Assembly: GCA_903871805.1 (NCBI GenBank)
Contig: CAIQIE010000209.1
Coordinates: 1 to 64,000 of the forward strand
DNA from: an uncultured Planctomycetaceae bacterium
GTDB taxonomy: Bacteria; Planctomycetota; Planctomycetia; Planctomycetales; Planctomycetaceae
Reading direction: 5' to 3'
Length of the DNA: 64,000 nucleotides
Shown here piece by piece: positions 18,313 to 27,260 of the stretch. Each line of letters opens with the position of its first letter. Position 1 is the stretch's first letter. Position numbers and translations under genes: made by a program. The notes below the pieces were generated by a model, which searched no databases, was not told where the DNA came from, and worked only from the letters and a program-made list of their open reading frames with translations.

Positions 18313-20898
18313 ATGAACGCCCGATTTTCATTTCGACGTGCTGTTTCTCTGGTTAGATTTCTGCTACCCGCAGGCATCGCTGTGATAAGTACCAGTCTTC
18401 ACTCGGATGAACCAAAGCCCGTCGGAACAGCTCCCAATGCGGCTGAGGCGGCCGCAGTGGACGAGAAACAGGAAACCACAGACGTGAAGCGGCACACAAA
18501 TCGGCTGTCGAGGGAATCCAGCCCCTATCTGCTGATGCATGCTCACAATCCGATTCAGTGGTTCCCATGGGGGCCCGAAGCGTTCGAAAAAGCGAAGACA
18601 GAAGACAAGCCGGTCTTTCTGTCTGTGGGCTACAGCAGCTGCTACTGGTGCCATGTGATGGAACGCGAGGTTTTCTCGAACGAGAAGATCGCGGAATACA
18701 TGAATGAGCATTTCATCTGCATCAAGGTCGATCGGGAAGAGCGTCCGGATGTGGACGACCTGTATATGACCAGTCTGATTGTGTATCAGCAGGCGGCCGG
18801 CAGTGGTAACGGTGGCGGATGGCCGCTGTCGATTTTTCTGGACAACGATGGCAACCCGATTGCCGGCGCAACCTATCTTCCACCGGAAGACACACCAGAC
18901 GGGCGAACCGGATTTCCGACAGCAGCCGGCCGAATCCATGACCTCTGGACAACGAAACGCGACAGCGTCACACAGACGTCATCGATGATTGCCCGCGAAG
19001 TGCGGAGGCTGTCCGGTCCAGCGGTGCTGGCCGAACCGGTGGACCTGAATGCAGACCTGCTGAAAACCGTCTCGGACGGCATCTGTCGTCAGTACGACGA
19101 GGTCTGGGGTGGAGTTGACCTGAATCCTCGAAGACCGGATGGGCCCCGATTCCCGAACGTCCCGCGGCTGATGTTTCTTCTGAGTCAGGCCCGCGAGACT
19201 CAGGACCCAGGACTTCTCGCCATCGTAAATCATTCTCTGACAGCCATGGCCAAAGGCGGTATCCGCGATCATCTGGGTGGCGGATTTCATCGGTACAGCA
19301 CGGAACGTACGTGGACGGTGCCGCACTTTGAAAAGATGCTGTATGATCAGGCCCAGCTGCTGGAGATTTACGCGTACGCGACGCTGCTGAGAAACAACCC
19401 ACTGTATGAGCAGGTCATTGATGAACTGGTGTCTTTTCTGACACGGGAAATGACACTGCCGGGCGGCGCGTTCTGTTCGGCACTGGACGCTGAAACCAAT
19501 GCCATTGAAGGCGAATTTTATGTCTGGACGGAAGCCGAAATCCGTTCGGTCCTGACACCCACGGAAGCGGATCTGTTTCTGCCGACTTATGGATTTGACC
19601 AGCCACAGTCTTTTGAACATGGTCGGATTCTGTATCTTCCGAAGGCGGCGGAGACGCGGGGTGCAGCGGCCGTGGATCCAGAGAAAGACCGTACGCTTGC
19701 GGAATCTCGCAGCAAACTTCTGGCGGCGCGTTCAAAACGTGAACGCCCGTTTCTGGATGACAAAGTGCTGACCGAGTGGAATGCCCTGATGATTCAGGCG
19801 CTTGCTGTCAGTGGTCGTTTGCCCGGCCGTGAAGCCGATTTGCAGGCAGCGGGGAAGGCCGCCGATTTCCTGCTGACCAAAATGCGGGACAGCGACGGGG
19901 CCCTTGTGAGGTCCTGGCGTAATGACGTTCAGGGGCCCAAAGCGTACCTTGACGATTATGCGTGTCTGGTGTCTGCACTGCTGACGCTGCATCAGTCTAC
20001 AAACGAAGAACGATGGCTGGTGTCTGCCCGCGAGCTGACTCAGAAGCAGCTGGAGTTGTTTTATGACAAGGACCTGAAGACCTTCTTTTTCACTTCTGAA
20101 AGTCACGAAAAGCTCTTTGCCCGCACCAGCTCGCCCTATGATTCCGTTTCGCCCTCGGGAAACAGCATTGCCATTCGCAATCTGCTGGCGCTGAGTGACA
20201 AAAGTCCTGAATTTCGAACGACGGCGGAAGGCCTGCTGCGTCGATTCAGCGGGACCATCGAATCGTCACCTTCCAGCTGCGCCGGCCTGGCACTTGCCGT
20301 CCGTGATTTTCTGCAGGGCACAGCAAAGCCGGGGGCCGGCACTGATCCCGCGCAGGCACTTGATCTGACTGGCCGTGTGATCCTGACATCACTGCTGACA
20401 AATTCGGATGAAGCCAGAGAGGTCGCTAAAAAAACAGCGGCCGACAAACCGGTCAAAGCAAAGATCTATACCTACTTTAATAAGCTTCCCCGAGGTGGCA
20501 AATGTCCGATTGCCATTGAACTGAAGATCGCCGAGGGATGGCACATCAACGCCAACCCTGCCAGTGAAGACTTTCTGATTCCCACAGAGGTGAAGGTGAA
20601 GTGTCCCCAGAAGGTCCGCCTCACCAGAATCAAATATCCAAAACATGAAGAACTTGCCGTGGGCGGTCAGGACAAGCCGCTGTTTGTGTATGGTGAAAAG
20701 GTGATTATCTACGGCGTCCTGGAAGTGGACCCCGAAGAAGCCGCGTCAGAAGCCGAAGTCAGCATGGAAATCCGCTACCAGGCCTGCAAGGGAGATACCT
20801 GCGAGCCGCCCAATCAGGTGCGACTCACCGGAAAGCTAAAGATCGCCAATGACGAAAGTGAACTGCAGAAGGTGAACGAAGAGCAGTTTCCGAAGTAA
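18313..20898 (+). CDS. YyaL/DUF255 thioredoxin-domain protein fused to a DsbD-N-like domain
   Basis: 861 aa with a likely signal peptide ([16 protein letters not shown]). Residues 60-220 form the DUF255 thioredoxin-like domain: [20 protein letters not shown], then [13 protein letters not shown] with a CxxC redox pair, and [14 protein letters not shown]. The following ~450 residues are the (alpha/alpha)6-type domain of the YyaL/SPATA20 family ([44 protein letters not shown]). From about residue 710 a separate beta domain ([18 protein letters not shown] and [12 protein letters not shown]) matches the N-terminal domain of DsbD-type electron carriers. The fusion suggests an envelope thiol-redox role in which the DsbD-like part exchanges electrons with the CxxC of the thioredoxin domain. 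Substrate unknown. Confidence 0.88.
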   Translation: MNARFSFRRAVSLVRFLLPAGIAVISTSLHSDEPKPVGTAPNAAEAAAVDEKQETTDVKRHTNRLSRESSPYLLMHAHNPIQWFPWGPEAFEKAKTEDKPVFLSVGYSSCYWCHVMEREVFSNEKIAEYMNEHFICIKVDREERPDVDDLYMTSLIVYQQAAGSGNGGGWPLSIFLDNDGNPIAGATYLPPEDTPDGRTGFPTAAGRIHDLWTTKRDSVTQTSSMIAREVRRLSGPAVLAEPVDLNADLLKTVSDGICRQYDEVWGGVDLNPRRPDGPRFPNVPRLMFLLSQARETQDPGLLAIVNHSLTAMAKGGIRDHLGGGFHRYSTERTWTVPHFEKMLYDQAQLLEIYAYATLLRNNPLYEQVIDELVSFLTREMTLPGGAFCSALDAETNAIEGEFYVWTEAEIRSVLTPTEADLFLPTYGFDQPQSFEHGRILYLPKAAETRGAAAVDPEKDRTLAESRSKLLAARSKRERPFLDDKVLTEWNALMIQALAVSGRLPGREADLQAAGKAADFLLTKMRDSDGALVRSWRNDVQGPKAYLDDYACLVSALLTLHQSTNEERWLVSARELTQKQLELFYDKDLKTFFFTSESHEKLFARTSSPYDSVSPSGNSIAIRNLLALSDKSPEFRTTAEGLLRRFSGTIESSPSSCAGLALAVRDFLQGTAKPGAGTDPAQALDLTGRVILTSLLTNSDEAREVAKKTAADKPVKAKIYTYFNKLPRGGKCPIAIELKIAEGWHINANPASEDFLIPTEVKVKCPQKVRLTRIKYPKHEELAVGGQDKPLFVYGEKVIIYGVLEVDPEEAASEAEVSMEIRYQACKGDTCEPPNQVRLTGKLKIANDESELQKVNEEQFPK

Positions 20899-21490
20899 GC
20901 CGTTTGGCCTGTTGACGGTGAGTACTGCGCAGACAGAATCCTCGGGCGAGCAGTGAGTGTTGCGGCGGTGAGTCATCCTGCGATGGAAGCCGGTAACCGG
21001 ACGGGCGCCGCCCACAGGTGGGTTCCCGACGCAAAATCGAGAGCGCGTCTTTTCGCAGCGCAGAGGCAAGGACGCCAGCGGCACGGGCAGCTGGATTTTT
21101 GCCGGCTTCCCTGTTGTAACGTGGCGTCAACGTGGCACTGGACAACTCAGCGGCCTTTTGCCGGATCGGCGCAAGCAGGTTCGATCCCGGAAAGCCAAGT
21201 TCGAAAAACGAACTTTTCAACAACTATCTTGACAACATGTGTCGATTATCAAAAAATGGCACCCATAGACCGCAAGGAACGCCGGGGCATCTTTTCCGGG
21301 ACGGCCCGCCTTAGCAGCCAGTTGAAAATCAAGTGTCATCCCCACGCAGGGACAGGTCCACCAACTGTGATGTCAGAATCAATGGGTTTCTACCCGCGGC
21401 GGAATGACGTTTGGGGCTTACAAAACCCGCCGAAGTTTTTCAACAGCCTGTTAGTCGTCGCGCCACACACAAAGACAGAACAGAATCGCC
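20899..21490. other. Intergenic region upstream of the toxin-antitoxin locus
   Basis: About 590 bases. It contains the AAGTTCG hairpin listed separately and a degenerate inverted repeat (GTCATCCCCACGCAGGGAC at 21334, CCGCGGCGGAATGACG at 21394) that looks like a worn relative of the MITE-like elements at 46.5 and 61.3 kb. The 191-aa + frame 20953-21528 overlaps the regulator start, is Arg/Pro-rich and has no domain. A TTGACA at 21229 has no convincing -10 at 17 bases. Confidence 0.5.
21197..21215. promoter_or_regulatory. Hairpin/operator-like inverted repeat upstream of XRE-ImmA gene
   Basis: AAGTTCG and CGAACTT flank AAAAA, giving a perfect 7-bp stem followed by TTC. It lies about 275 bases before the XRE gene. 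It could be an operator or a weak terminator; position alone does not decide. Confidence 0.35.
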
Positions 21491-22729
21491 ATGAGCATCG
21501 ATCAAATGACCCTGGCCTCCAGACTTAAAGAGGCTCGAATCGCAGCCAGTTTCACTCAGGAACATGTCAGCAGGATTTTAGAACTGCCTCGGACTGCCAT
21601 CGTCCAGTTCGAATCAGGCAATCGCGCTGTCAGTACTCTTGAACTGGCGAAACTTGCTCAGCTCTATGGGCGTCCGATTACCAGCTTCTTCAGCGAGGCA
21701 CCTGCGCCCGAAGAGGACGTCCTTGTTGCACTGTTTCGTGCAGCCGGGGTGCTGGGCCAGGACTTGCCGTGGCAATCCGAAGTGTCGCGTTACGTCAGGA
21801 TTTGCGGCGCCGGAGTCGAGCTTGAGCGGATTCTTGATCAGCCGCCCCATGTCGGGCCGCTGTCGTACGACCTGCCTCAGCCCCGCAGCGTCATGGAGGC
21901 CGTTGAGCAGGGCCAGCTCGTCGCAGAACAGGAACGCCGCCGACTATCCCTGGGACACAATCCGATTCCGGACATGTCAGACCTGATCAATAGCCAGAAC
22001 ATCTGGGCCTCCGGAGCCCACCTTCCCGACGACATGTCTGGGCTGTTTCTCAAGCATTCCTCGATTGGCTTATTCATTCTGGTCAACTTCGCGCATTCCC
22101 GTGCACGAAAGCGATTTTCGTATGCGCACGAATACGCCCACGCCCTGCTCGATCGACAGGACTCTGCAGCTGTTTCCTGGGAAGAAGATCGACGAAGACT
22201 TCCCGAAGTAAGAGCCAACGCCTTTGCAGCCGCCTTCCTGCTTCCGCGTACCGGTGTCTGGGCCTTCCTGAATGCACGATTCAAGGCGGGACCAAGCCTC
22301 ATTGAACAAACTGTTTACGATCCCGCAGCGGAACACAACGCAGAAGAAGTCCGGGCCTTGCGAAGAGCTGCCCCGCGCTCTCAGGTGCTGACTTTCGAAG
22401 ACGTCGCTGCCCTTGCCCATCACTTCGGGGTCAGCTACCAGGCAGCGCTTTTCCGCCTTAAAAGCCTGTCCATCGTCAACGACACCGAGTTCACCGGACT
22501 GCGGGACAAAGAACACTTCGGCAGACAATTCCTGGATCTTCTCCAGGTTCTCGTTGACCTTGAGGGGCACGACGAACGCAAACCAGACCGGGAACTTGTC
22601 AGCCAGGTTGTTCATCTGGCGCTGGAAGCCTACAGACGAGAAGAAATCTCCAGAGGCAAATTGAGGGACCTGAGTACCCTGTTGAACTTTTCAGCGAAAG
22701 ACTTCGTCATGTTAGCAGAGGCCGCTTAG
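21491..22729 (+). CDS. XRE-family regulator fused to ImmA/IrrE-type zinc peptidase (probable antitoxin)
   Basis: 412 aa. Residues ~6-68 form an XRE/Cro helix-turn-helix (LASRLKEARIAASFTQEHVS, then LPRTAIVQFESGNRAVSTLELAKLA). The middle carries an ImmA/IrrE (COG2856) metallopeptidase: FSYAHEYAHALLDR with HExxH at 213-217, and the downstream helix EVRANAFAAAFLLPR supplying the third ligand Glu. The C-terminal ~150 residues continue the COG2856 helical region (VAALAHHFGVSYQAALFRL). Family members cleave or sense repressors or toxins. The PIN-domain gene begins 28 bases downstream, the layout of a type II toxin-antitoxin pair in which this protein would neutralise and autoregulate. The ATG at 21506 is an alternative start. 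Confidence 0.88.
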   Translation: MSIDQMTLASRLKEARIAASFTQEHVSRILELPRTAIVQFESGNRAVSTLELAKLAQLYGRPITSFFSEAPAPEEDVLVALFRAAGVLGQDLPWQSEVSRYVRICGAGVELERILDQPPHVGPLSYDLPQPRSVMEAVEQGQLVAEQERRRLSLGHNPIPDMSDLINSQNIWASGAHLPDDMSGLFLKHSSIGLFILVNFAHSRARKRFSYAHEYAHALLDRQDSAAVSWEEDRRRLPEVRANAFAAAFLLPRTGVWAFLNARFKAGPSLIEQTVYDPAAEHNAEEVRALRRAAPRSQVLTFEDVAALAHHFGVSYQAALFRLKSLSIVNDTEFTGLRDKEHFGRQFLDLLQVLVDLEGHDERKPDRELVSQVVHLALEAYRREEISRGKLRDLSTLLNFSAKDFVMLAEAA

Positions 22730-22757
22730 CTCTACCTGCATCACGGAAAAGAATGCG

Positions 22758-23264
22758 ATGCGCGAAACAGTCGTTATCACAGACACGAGCATCCTGATCA
22801 ACTTCCTTGCTCTCGATCGGGCCGCGCTACTGGGGTGCCTGTCGACGTATTCTTTCGTAGTCACCGACCATGTTCGCGCCGAAATCAAAGCCCATTACAA
22901 CCAGCAGCTTCAGCGGCTTGAACGTGCCTTTGCTGACCAGATCCTGGAAGAAATCTGCGTTGATGATCTGAAGGAAGTCCGGATCTTCACAGAACTGACG
23001 GCAACCGGCCTGGGCATCGGCGAATGCTCTGCAATCGCCGTCGCGGTACATCGCCAACTGACGCTTGCCATTGATGACAAACAGGCGATCAGAAAAGTTT
23101 CCCGCCTCGGCTTTGATATTCCCATTGTCACTACTGAAACCCTGATTGTGCTTTTGATCAGGAACGGAACGCTGACTATCGAAGAAGCCGATGCAATGAA
23201 GCTGGCCTGGGAAAAACACCATCGCTTTCGCCTGACGTTTTTCAGCTTCAGAGAACGTCTTTGA
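22758..23264 (+). CDS. PIN-domain protein, probable toxin RNase
   Basis: 168 aa starting MRETVVITD, with GGAA about ten bases upstream. The PIN acidic set is visible: Asp9 (VITDTSILINF), Glu42 (DHVRAEI), Glu89 (GLGIGECSAIA) and Asp106/107 (LAIDDKQA), with the closing pattern VTTETLIVLLIRNGTLT. This is close to DUF3368/PIN proteins. PIN toxins are Mg2+-dependent ribonucleases that cut tRNA, rRNA or mRNA. It follows the XRE-ImmA/IrrE gene by 28 bases and is surely co-transcribed. It is intact, with no lost catalytic residue, so the locus is probably active. Confidence 0.85.
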   Translation: MRETVVITDTSILINFLALDRAALLGCLSTYSFVVTDHVRAEIKAHYNQQLQRLERAFADQILEEICVDDLKEVRIFTELTATGLGIGECSAIAVAVHRQLTLAIDDKQAIRKVSRLGFDIPIVTTETLIVLLIRNGTLTIEEADAMKLAWEKHHRFRLTFFSFRERL

Positions 23265-23518
23265 TCGTAGATCTCCATGATTCAGCAACTGCCGGATCTG
23301 AGGCATACCGGGAGTCAGGTCACCACGGATGAGTTCCCGGCTGAAGTACCATGCCGCTGAACATCGGGGTGAATCACCATGGAATGTTCTGCCGCCCCAT
23401 CAACACTAAACAACTGGTATGTCTCAGCGGCCAGCATGCATCAGATCGAACACCGTCGACACGGCCTGCGGCAAATGATCGCGACAATGCGCGGGACGAC
23501 ATTGTGCTACAGCACGTG

Positions 23519-23869
23519 TCAGGAAACAACCACGGCTTCGATGACCATCTCTACCAGACAGCCTTTTCCAAGACCTGCCTGAACGCAGGCGCGAATTGGC
23601 GCGGCGCCTTGTGGCACCCAGCGATCCCACTGTTCATTCAGCTCAGCGATCGCGTTCAGGTCCGACAGAAAAATCAGAATCTGCAGCAGATGATTCCGCG
23701 AACTGCCAATCTGGATCAGCGTCTGATCGATCTGTTCCAGCACCTGCCCGACCTGTCCACGGATATCCAGCGAAAAATCACCGGCGACCTCGACCCACTT
23801 TGCCACTTCGTTGTGGATCACCACGTCGGACCATCTTGCCGACGTTCCAATTCTTTGAATTTTCGACAT
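23519..23869 (-). CDS. RidA (YjgF/UK114) family protein
   Basis: 116 aa from ATG at 23869 (MSKIQRIGTS), preceded by the purine-rich GAAAGAAAAAAG; a TTG seven codons earlier is the track start. The body matches the RidA fold: ARWSDVVIHNEVAKWVEVAG, DIRGQVGQVLEQIDQTLIQIGSS, ILIFLSDLNAIAELNEQWDRWV and the end PIRACVQAGL..GCLVEMVIEAVV. The arginine before the C-terminal strand (PIRACVQ) corresponds to the substrate-carboxylate-binding Arg of imine/enamine deaminases, so activity is plausible. RidA removes reactive 2-aminoacrylate-type intermediates. It lies downstream of the HEAT-repeat gene on the same strand but behind a terminator-like hairpin. Confidence 0.8.
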   Translation of the reverse strand: MSKIQRIGTSARWSDVVIHNEVAKWVEVAGDFSLDIRGQVGQVLEQIDQTLIQIGSSRNHLLQILIFLSDLNAIAELNEQWDRWVPQGAAPIRACVQAGLGKGCLVEMVIEAVVVS

Positions 23870-23965
23870 CGACTTTTTTCTTTCAACCAACCGCCGGCAA
23901 CAACATCAGGCCTTCAATCATCAACACCGGAGACACACATCACCTGAGGTACTATTAAATTGAAC

Positions 23966-23999
23966 AAGGGTGCTGCCTGCAAGACAGACGAGCACCCTT
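23966..23999 (-). terminator. Hairpin terminator after the HEAT-repeat gene
   Basis: AAGGGTGCT and AGCACCCTT form a perfect 9-bp stem with a 16-base loop. On the minus strand it follows the HEAT-repeat stop by 55 bases and leads into TGTTCAATTT, a weak U-tract. It is probably the end of the two-gene HEAT operon. Confidence 0.6.
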
Positions 24000-24053
24000 A
24001 TTCCGGACTTCCGCAAGGGTAACCAGAAATCACCGTCGCCCCGTAAAGACGAT

Positions 24054-26144
24054 CTACTGCCTCAGCTTCGCCAGTGCATTTCCGGCTGCGACACGAACAG
24101 ACTCATCGTTGTCCGCTAACAATGTTTCCAGGGCCTTCCGGGCCTCGTCGGAGGAGGCACCGATTTCTCCAAGTGTCTTAGCCACTTCGGCGCGAATCCG
24201 AGCCTCTGGGTGCTGCGCTGCACTCAGAATCAGCGGCAGAGCCAGCGCGGTATGTTCCGGAGAAGGCGCAACGTTTATGAGAGCCCATGCGGAGAGAATG
24301 CGTTCAAAACCAGCACCTACCCGCGTCGCTTCCTGCAACTGCGCTTCCGTCTGTTTTGCGGCAGCACCGAGCCTTCCCAGAACATATCGGGCAGCAAGGC
24401 GGACCTCTGGAGCGCGATCGCTGAAAGACGCCACGGCCACCAGAAGCACCTTGTCCGCCGGGGCCCCGATGTCGGCAAGAGCCTCTAGCGCCTGAGCGCG
24501 AACGGCATCGTCAGCATCCTTTTCCGCACGCTCCAGGATAACGGGGATCGCATCCGCAGCGAGGGCTCCCAGTTTTGCAAGTGCAGCGAGGCTTTCCTTC
24601 CTTACAAGAGCCCGATCCGACGAGGCCGACTTCATCAGATGCGGCAGTGCCACAGCGGCATTTTCCGGATTACCAGGTTCCAGTGTCACCAGGGCCCATG
24701 CGATGGCGCGCTGGGTTTGCTCATCCTGCGTCCTGCCCGCCAGCGTTTTCAGCACAGGAAGGGCCTTTTTTTCTCCCATCCGCGCAAGTACCCAGGCGGC
24801 TCCTGGATGCAGGTCTGCTTCGGCTGGTGTGGCGAGAATCCCAAGCAATTGCGGGGCCGCTGAAGCGGCAGCCGGGCCCATAAGGCCCAGCGCGATCATC
24901 GCTTCATGCCGGACAGCCGCATTCACATCGCCCCGTGTCATGAGTTCCAGAAGCGATGGGACTGCAGCACGGGCTTCCGGCCCGATTTCCCCCAGAATCT
25001 CGATGGCCAGAACCCGAAATTTTTCGTCCTTCAATGTCCGTACCAGCGCTGGCACAGCCGCTTCGCCGATCTGTGAAAGACCATTGGCGGCCTTCATGGT
25101 CACGGCGGCACTCTCATCGGACAACAGTCCAATCAGAGCACCGACCACGTCAACTCGACCATCCTTTGTGGCACCCAGTGCACCGGCGGCCGCCGCGCGT
25201 ACCGGCGCATGTGAGTCTTTCAGCAGAGGCAGCAGAGCGGACACCGCCGGGGTCGCTTCGGGGCCAAATTCGGCAAGGGCCTGTGAGGCGACAATTCTGA
25301 CGGGAACAGATTTGGAGTCCAGAAGTTTTCGCAGCGCTGGCACGCACACCGCGGCATTGGAATGAATATCTCCCAAAGCCGTTGCAGCCGCCCGCACCAC
25401 CAGCTCATCTTTATCCGCCAGGACCACCAATAGATCCGGTACGGCGGACGCCGCGGCAACTCCCTGGTGTCCGAGAATTTCACACGTTTCTATCCGCACA
25501 CCTGCCACTGACGAACGCAGTGATGGCATGACAGCCGGAATCACTGAAGGCCCAATCTCCACCAGCGTCAGAGAGGCGTCATTTCGGACTTCGGCACGTG
25601 CATCTTCGAGGGATTTGACAAGTTGTGGCACGGACTTTTGAACCAGCTCATCCTGTTCATCCGTCAGCATCAGCAGGCATCTGATCGCGGCCGTGGCCAC
25701 ACCAGGATCACTGCTGCCAGACAGCCTGCGGATCACCGCAACATCTTCTGGTGCCGCGTAGCCGATACGACGCAGACTCTCAAGTGCCGCAGACTGCAGA
25801 AACACAGCATCCGACTTGAGGAATGACGCGACATTGCCACTGACATCCCGGGCCAGTGGGCCAAGATGTCCAAGCGTGATCAGGCTTTGGTACTGCAGAG
25901 TCTGATCATCGGACTTCAGCAGTTCGACGAGTGACTGCTCGGCGGGATGCGCGTACGGCCCCAGTGCGCTGAGTTCCACAACGGCTTCCAGTCGTTCTTC
26001 GCGGTCCGTTGAGTGGAGGTGGTCCAGCATCTCCTGCAGCCCGGCGTCAGTAACATCCTGTCCGTGCACCCAGGCCGTCACGGTACAGAAAGACAATCCT
26101 GTCAGAACAGAACTCAGCAGGGTCTTCAGATTTTTCAGGCTCAT
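24054..26144 (-). CDS. Exported HEAT-repeat protein
   Basis: 696 aa with a signal peptide (LLSSVLTGLSFCTVTAWVHG). Nearly the whole mature chain consists of HEAT/PBS-lyase-type repeats of about 35-40 residues (VRAAAAGALGA, AAVPALVRTLKDE, VRLAARYVLGRLG, ESVRVAAGNALAKLRQ), roughly sixteen in all. Such solenoids bind partner proteins or ligands and have no activity of their own. It overlaps the upstream gene by 4 bases (ATGA), so the two are translationally coupled. A periplasmic scaffold is the likely role; the partner may be the protein encoded just upstream. Confidence 0.85.
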   Translation of the reverse strand: MSLKNLKTLLSSVLTGLSFCTVTAWVHGQDVTDAGLQEMLDHLHSTDREERLEAVVELSALGPYAHPAEQSLVELLKSDDQTLQYQSLITLGHLGPLARDVSGNVASFLKSDAVFLQSAALESLRRIGYAAPEDVAVIRRLSGSSDPGVATAAIRCLLMLTDEQDELVQKSVPQLVKSLEDARAEVRNDASLTLVEIGPSVIPAVMPSLRSSVAGVRIETCEILGHQGVAAASAVPDLLVVLADKDELVVRAAATALGDIHSNAAVCVPALRKLLDSKSVPVRIVASQALAEFGPEATPAVSALLPLLKDSHAPVRAAAAGALGATKDGRVDVVGALIGLLSDESAAVTMKAANGLSQIGEAAVPALVRTLKDEKFRVLAIEILGEIGPEARAAVPSLLELMTRGDVNAAVRHEAMIALGLMGPAAASAAPQLLGILATPAEADLHPGAAWVLARMGEKKALPVLKTLAGRTQDEQTQRAIAWALVTLEPGNPENAAVALPHLMKSASSDRALVRKESLAALAKLGALAADAIPVILERAEKDADDAVRAQALEALADIGAPADKVLLVAVASFSDRAPEVRLAARYVLGRLGAAAKQTEAQLQEATRVGAGFERILSAWALINVAPSPEHTALALPLILSAAQHPEARIRAEVAKTLGEIGASSDEARKALETLLADNDESVRVAAGNALAKLRQ

Positions 26145-26818
26145 TTCATTGCCTCCAGAGCGTGCTCGCCTTCGTGGGCAAGGCTTTTCAGAAACTTGTG
26201 AGCAGCCGCATACTCCTGAGAACTCAGCGAACGCATACTCGGACTGCGAATGGATTCCATACGATAAGCGGCATCAAACAGAATCTTTGATGTGCGGGCT
26301 TCCGGGCCATGTTCCGCCTGCTCCTTCAGGGCTTCCTCAATGATTTTTCGTTCAGATTCAAACTCAGGTGTCAGGAAGTATGCGGGCCAGTGTATATGAC
26401 CGGTCTGTGGATCAAGCTGGTCTGCTGACAAGCGGGGGTACATTACCGTGTGTGGTTTCGCCGGTGGGCGAAGGGCGAACTTCTGTCTGGCTTCCTCTTC
26501 GCGTTTGTACTTCTGAGCCTCGATATAGACTTTCTGTTGACGGCGCAGTTCAACAAAACGAGCCTGATTTTCCATGTACTGACTTCGAGCCCTCTCGTTC
26601 GTTTCAGCGGCCCTTGCGAGACTTTCCGCCTCCTGCCCAAGGGCCTTTGCCATTTCCGCCTCGGCTCGCACTGCGCTGGAATACGGAGTGGAACCTTCGC
26701 CGTAGTAATAGCCGCCCCAATTTCCGTATCCGCCCCAGCCTCCATACCACTGGGCCATGCAGTCGGAACACGACAGAAGCGCAACGGCAGCGACCATTGC
26801 CTGAACCAATCGCCCCAT
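26141..26818 (-). CDS. Small exported protein of unknown function, coupled to the HEAT gene
   Basis: 225 aa. The N-terminal region VAAVALLSCSDCMAQ is a signal peptide, possibly with a lipobox-like LLSC. The mature start is Gly/Trp/Tyr-rich (WYGGWGGYGNWGGYYYGEG), then a helical Ala/Glu/Arg-rich coiled-coil stretch (about 50-115; EAEMAKALGQEAESLARAAE), and a C-terminal domain with LDPQTGHIHWPAYFL. No known family is assigned, although planctomycete proteins of this build are common. The stop overlaps the start of the HEAT-repeat gene, so the two products are likely made together. Confidence 0.7.
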   Translation of the reverse strand: MGRLVQAMVAAVALLSCSDCMAQWYGGWGGYGNWGGYYYGEGSTPYSSAVRAEAEMAKALGQEAESLARAAETNERARSQYMENQARFVELRRQQKVYIEAQKYKREEEARQKFALRPPAKPHTVMYPRLSADQLDPQTGHIHWPAYFLTPEFESERKIIEEALKEQAEHGPEARTSKILFDAAYRMESIRSPSMRSLSSQEYAAAHKFLKSLAHEGEHALEAMK

Positions 26819-27260
26819 GATTAACCCCCGGTTCTACAGTTCGCCTTTCCTGACAGACCGGCAATTCCACCACTTGAAGAATCAGCCAGCAATTTTCCGA
26901 AAGGCCTTGTGTGACACCGTATCCAAAAGAAACGGCTCCTTCAAGACGGGACTTACTACTCGCAACCCAAATCGCATCAGGCGGCAACGACCTGCCCTCC
27001 TGATATCAGGTAAAGCCCCCCGGGCATCGACGGCACCAAATGGATCCCCCTCGGGAAAATCCAGGATCACTGCGGGTCAGGGAACGGAAATGCCTCTGGG
27101 ATTGCAGGCAACAGTCGTTATGATGGACTGCAGGCATAGGTGCCCTCTGGAATTGGTTGAACGTCCGGGGTTCGGCAGTGCCGTGATGGCAGCACAGCGG
27201 CAGAGAGCCGACTTCAGCGATTTGTCGATTTTGAGGTACTTCATCAGAGAAAGTCGCACC
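26819..27260. other. Divergent intergenic region
   Basis: About 440 bases between the small exported protein gene (-) and the nucleoside-hydrolase-like gene (+). The frame continues open upstream of 27261 in the + direction, but that stretch has no family similarity, and the conserved protein begins at the TTG. No promoter or RNA was recognised. Confidence 0.4.

Noticed and set aside
21229-21260. Sigma-70 promoter starting at TTGACA
   Set aside because: No acceptable -10 hexamer at 16-18 bases; the GATTAT nearby is too close.
20953-21528. 191-aa + strand ORF before the XRE gene
   Set aside because: No domain, skewed composition and overlap with the XRE start.
23351-23947. 198-aa + strand ORF
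   Set aside because: Antisense to the RidA-family gene, which matches its family over the whole length.
24703-25365. 220-aa + strand ORF
   Set aside because: Ala/Arg/Ser-rich antisense of the HEAT-repeat gene.
26817-27260. 148-residue N-terminal extension of the nucleoside-hydrolase-like ORF
   Set aside because: The family begins at KKILIDADPG; the extension lacks similarity and a TTG start fits the conserved beginning.
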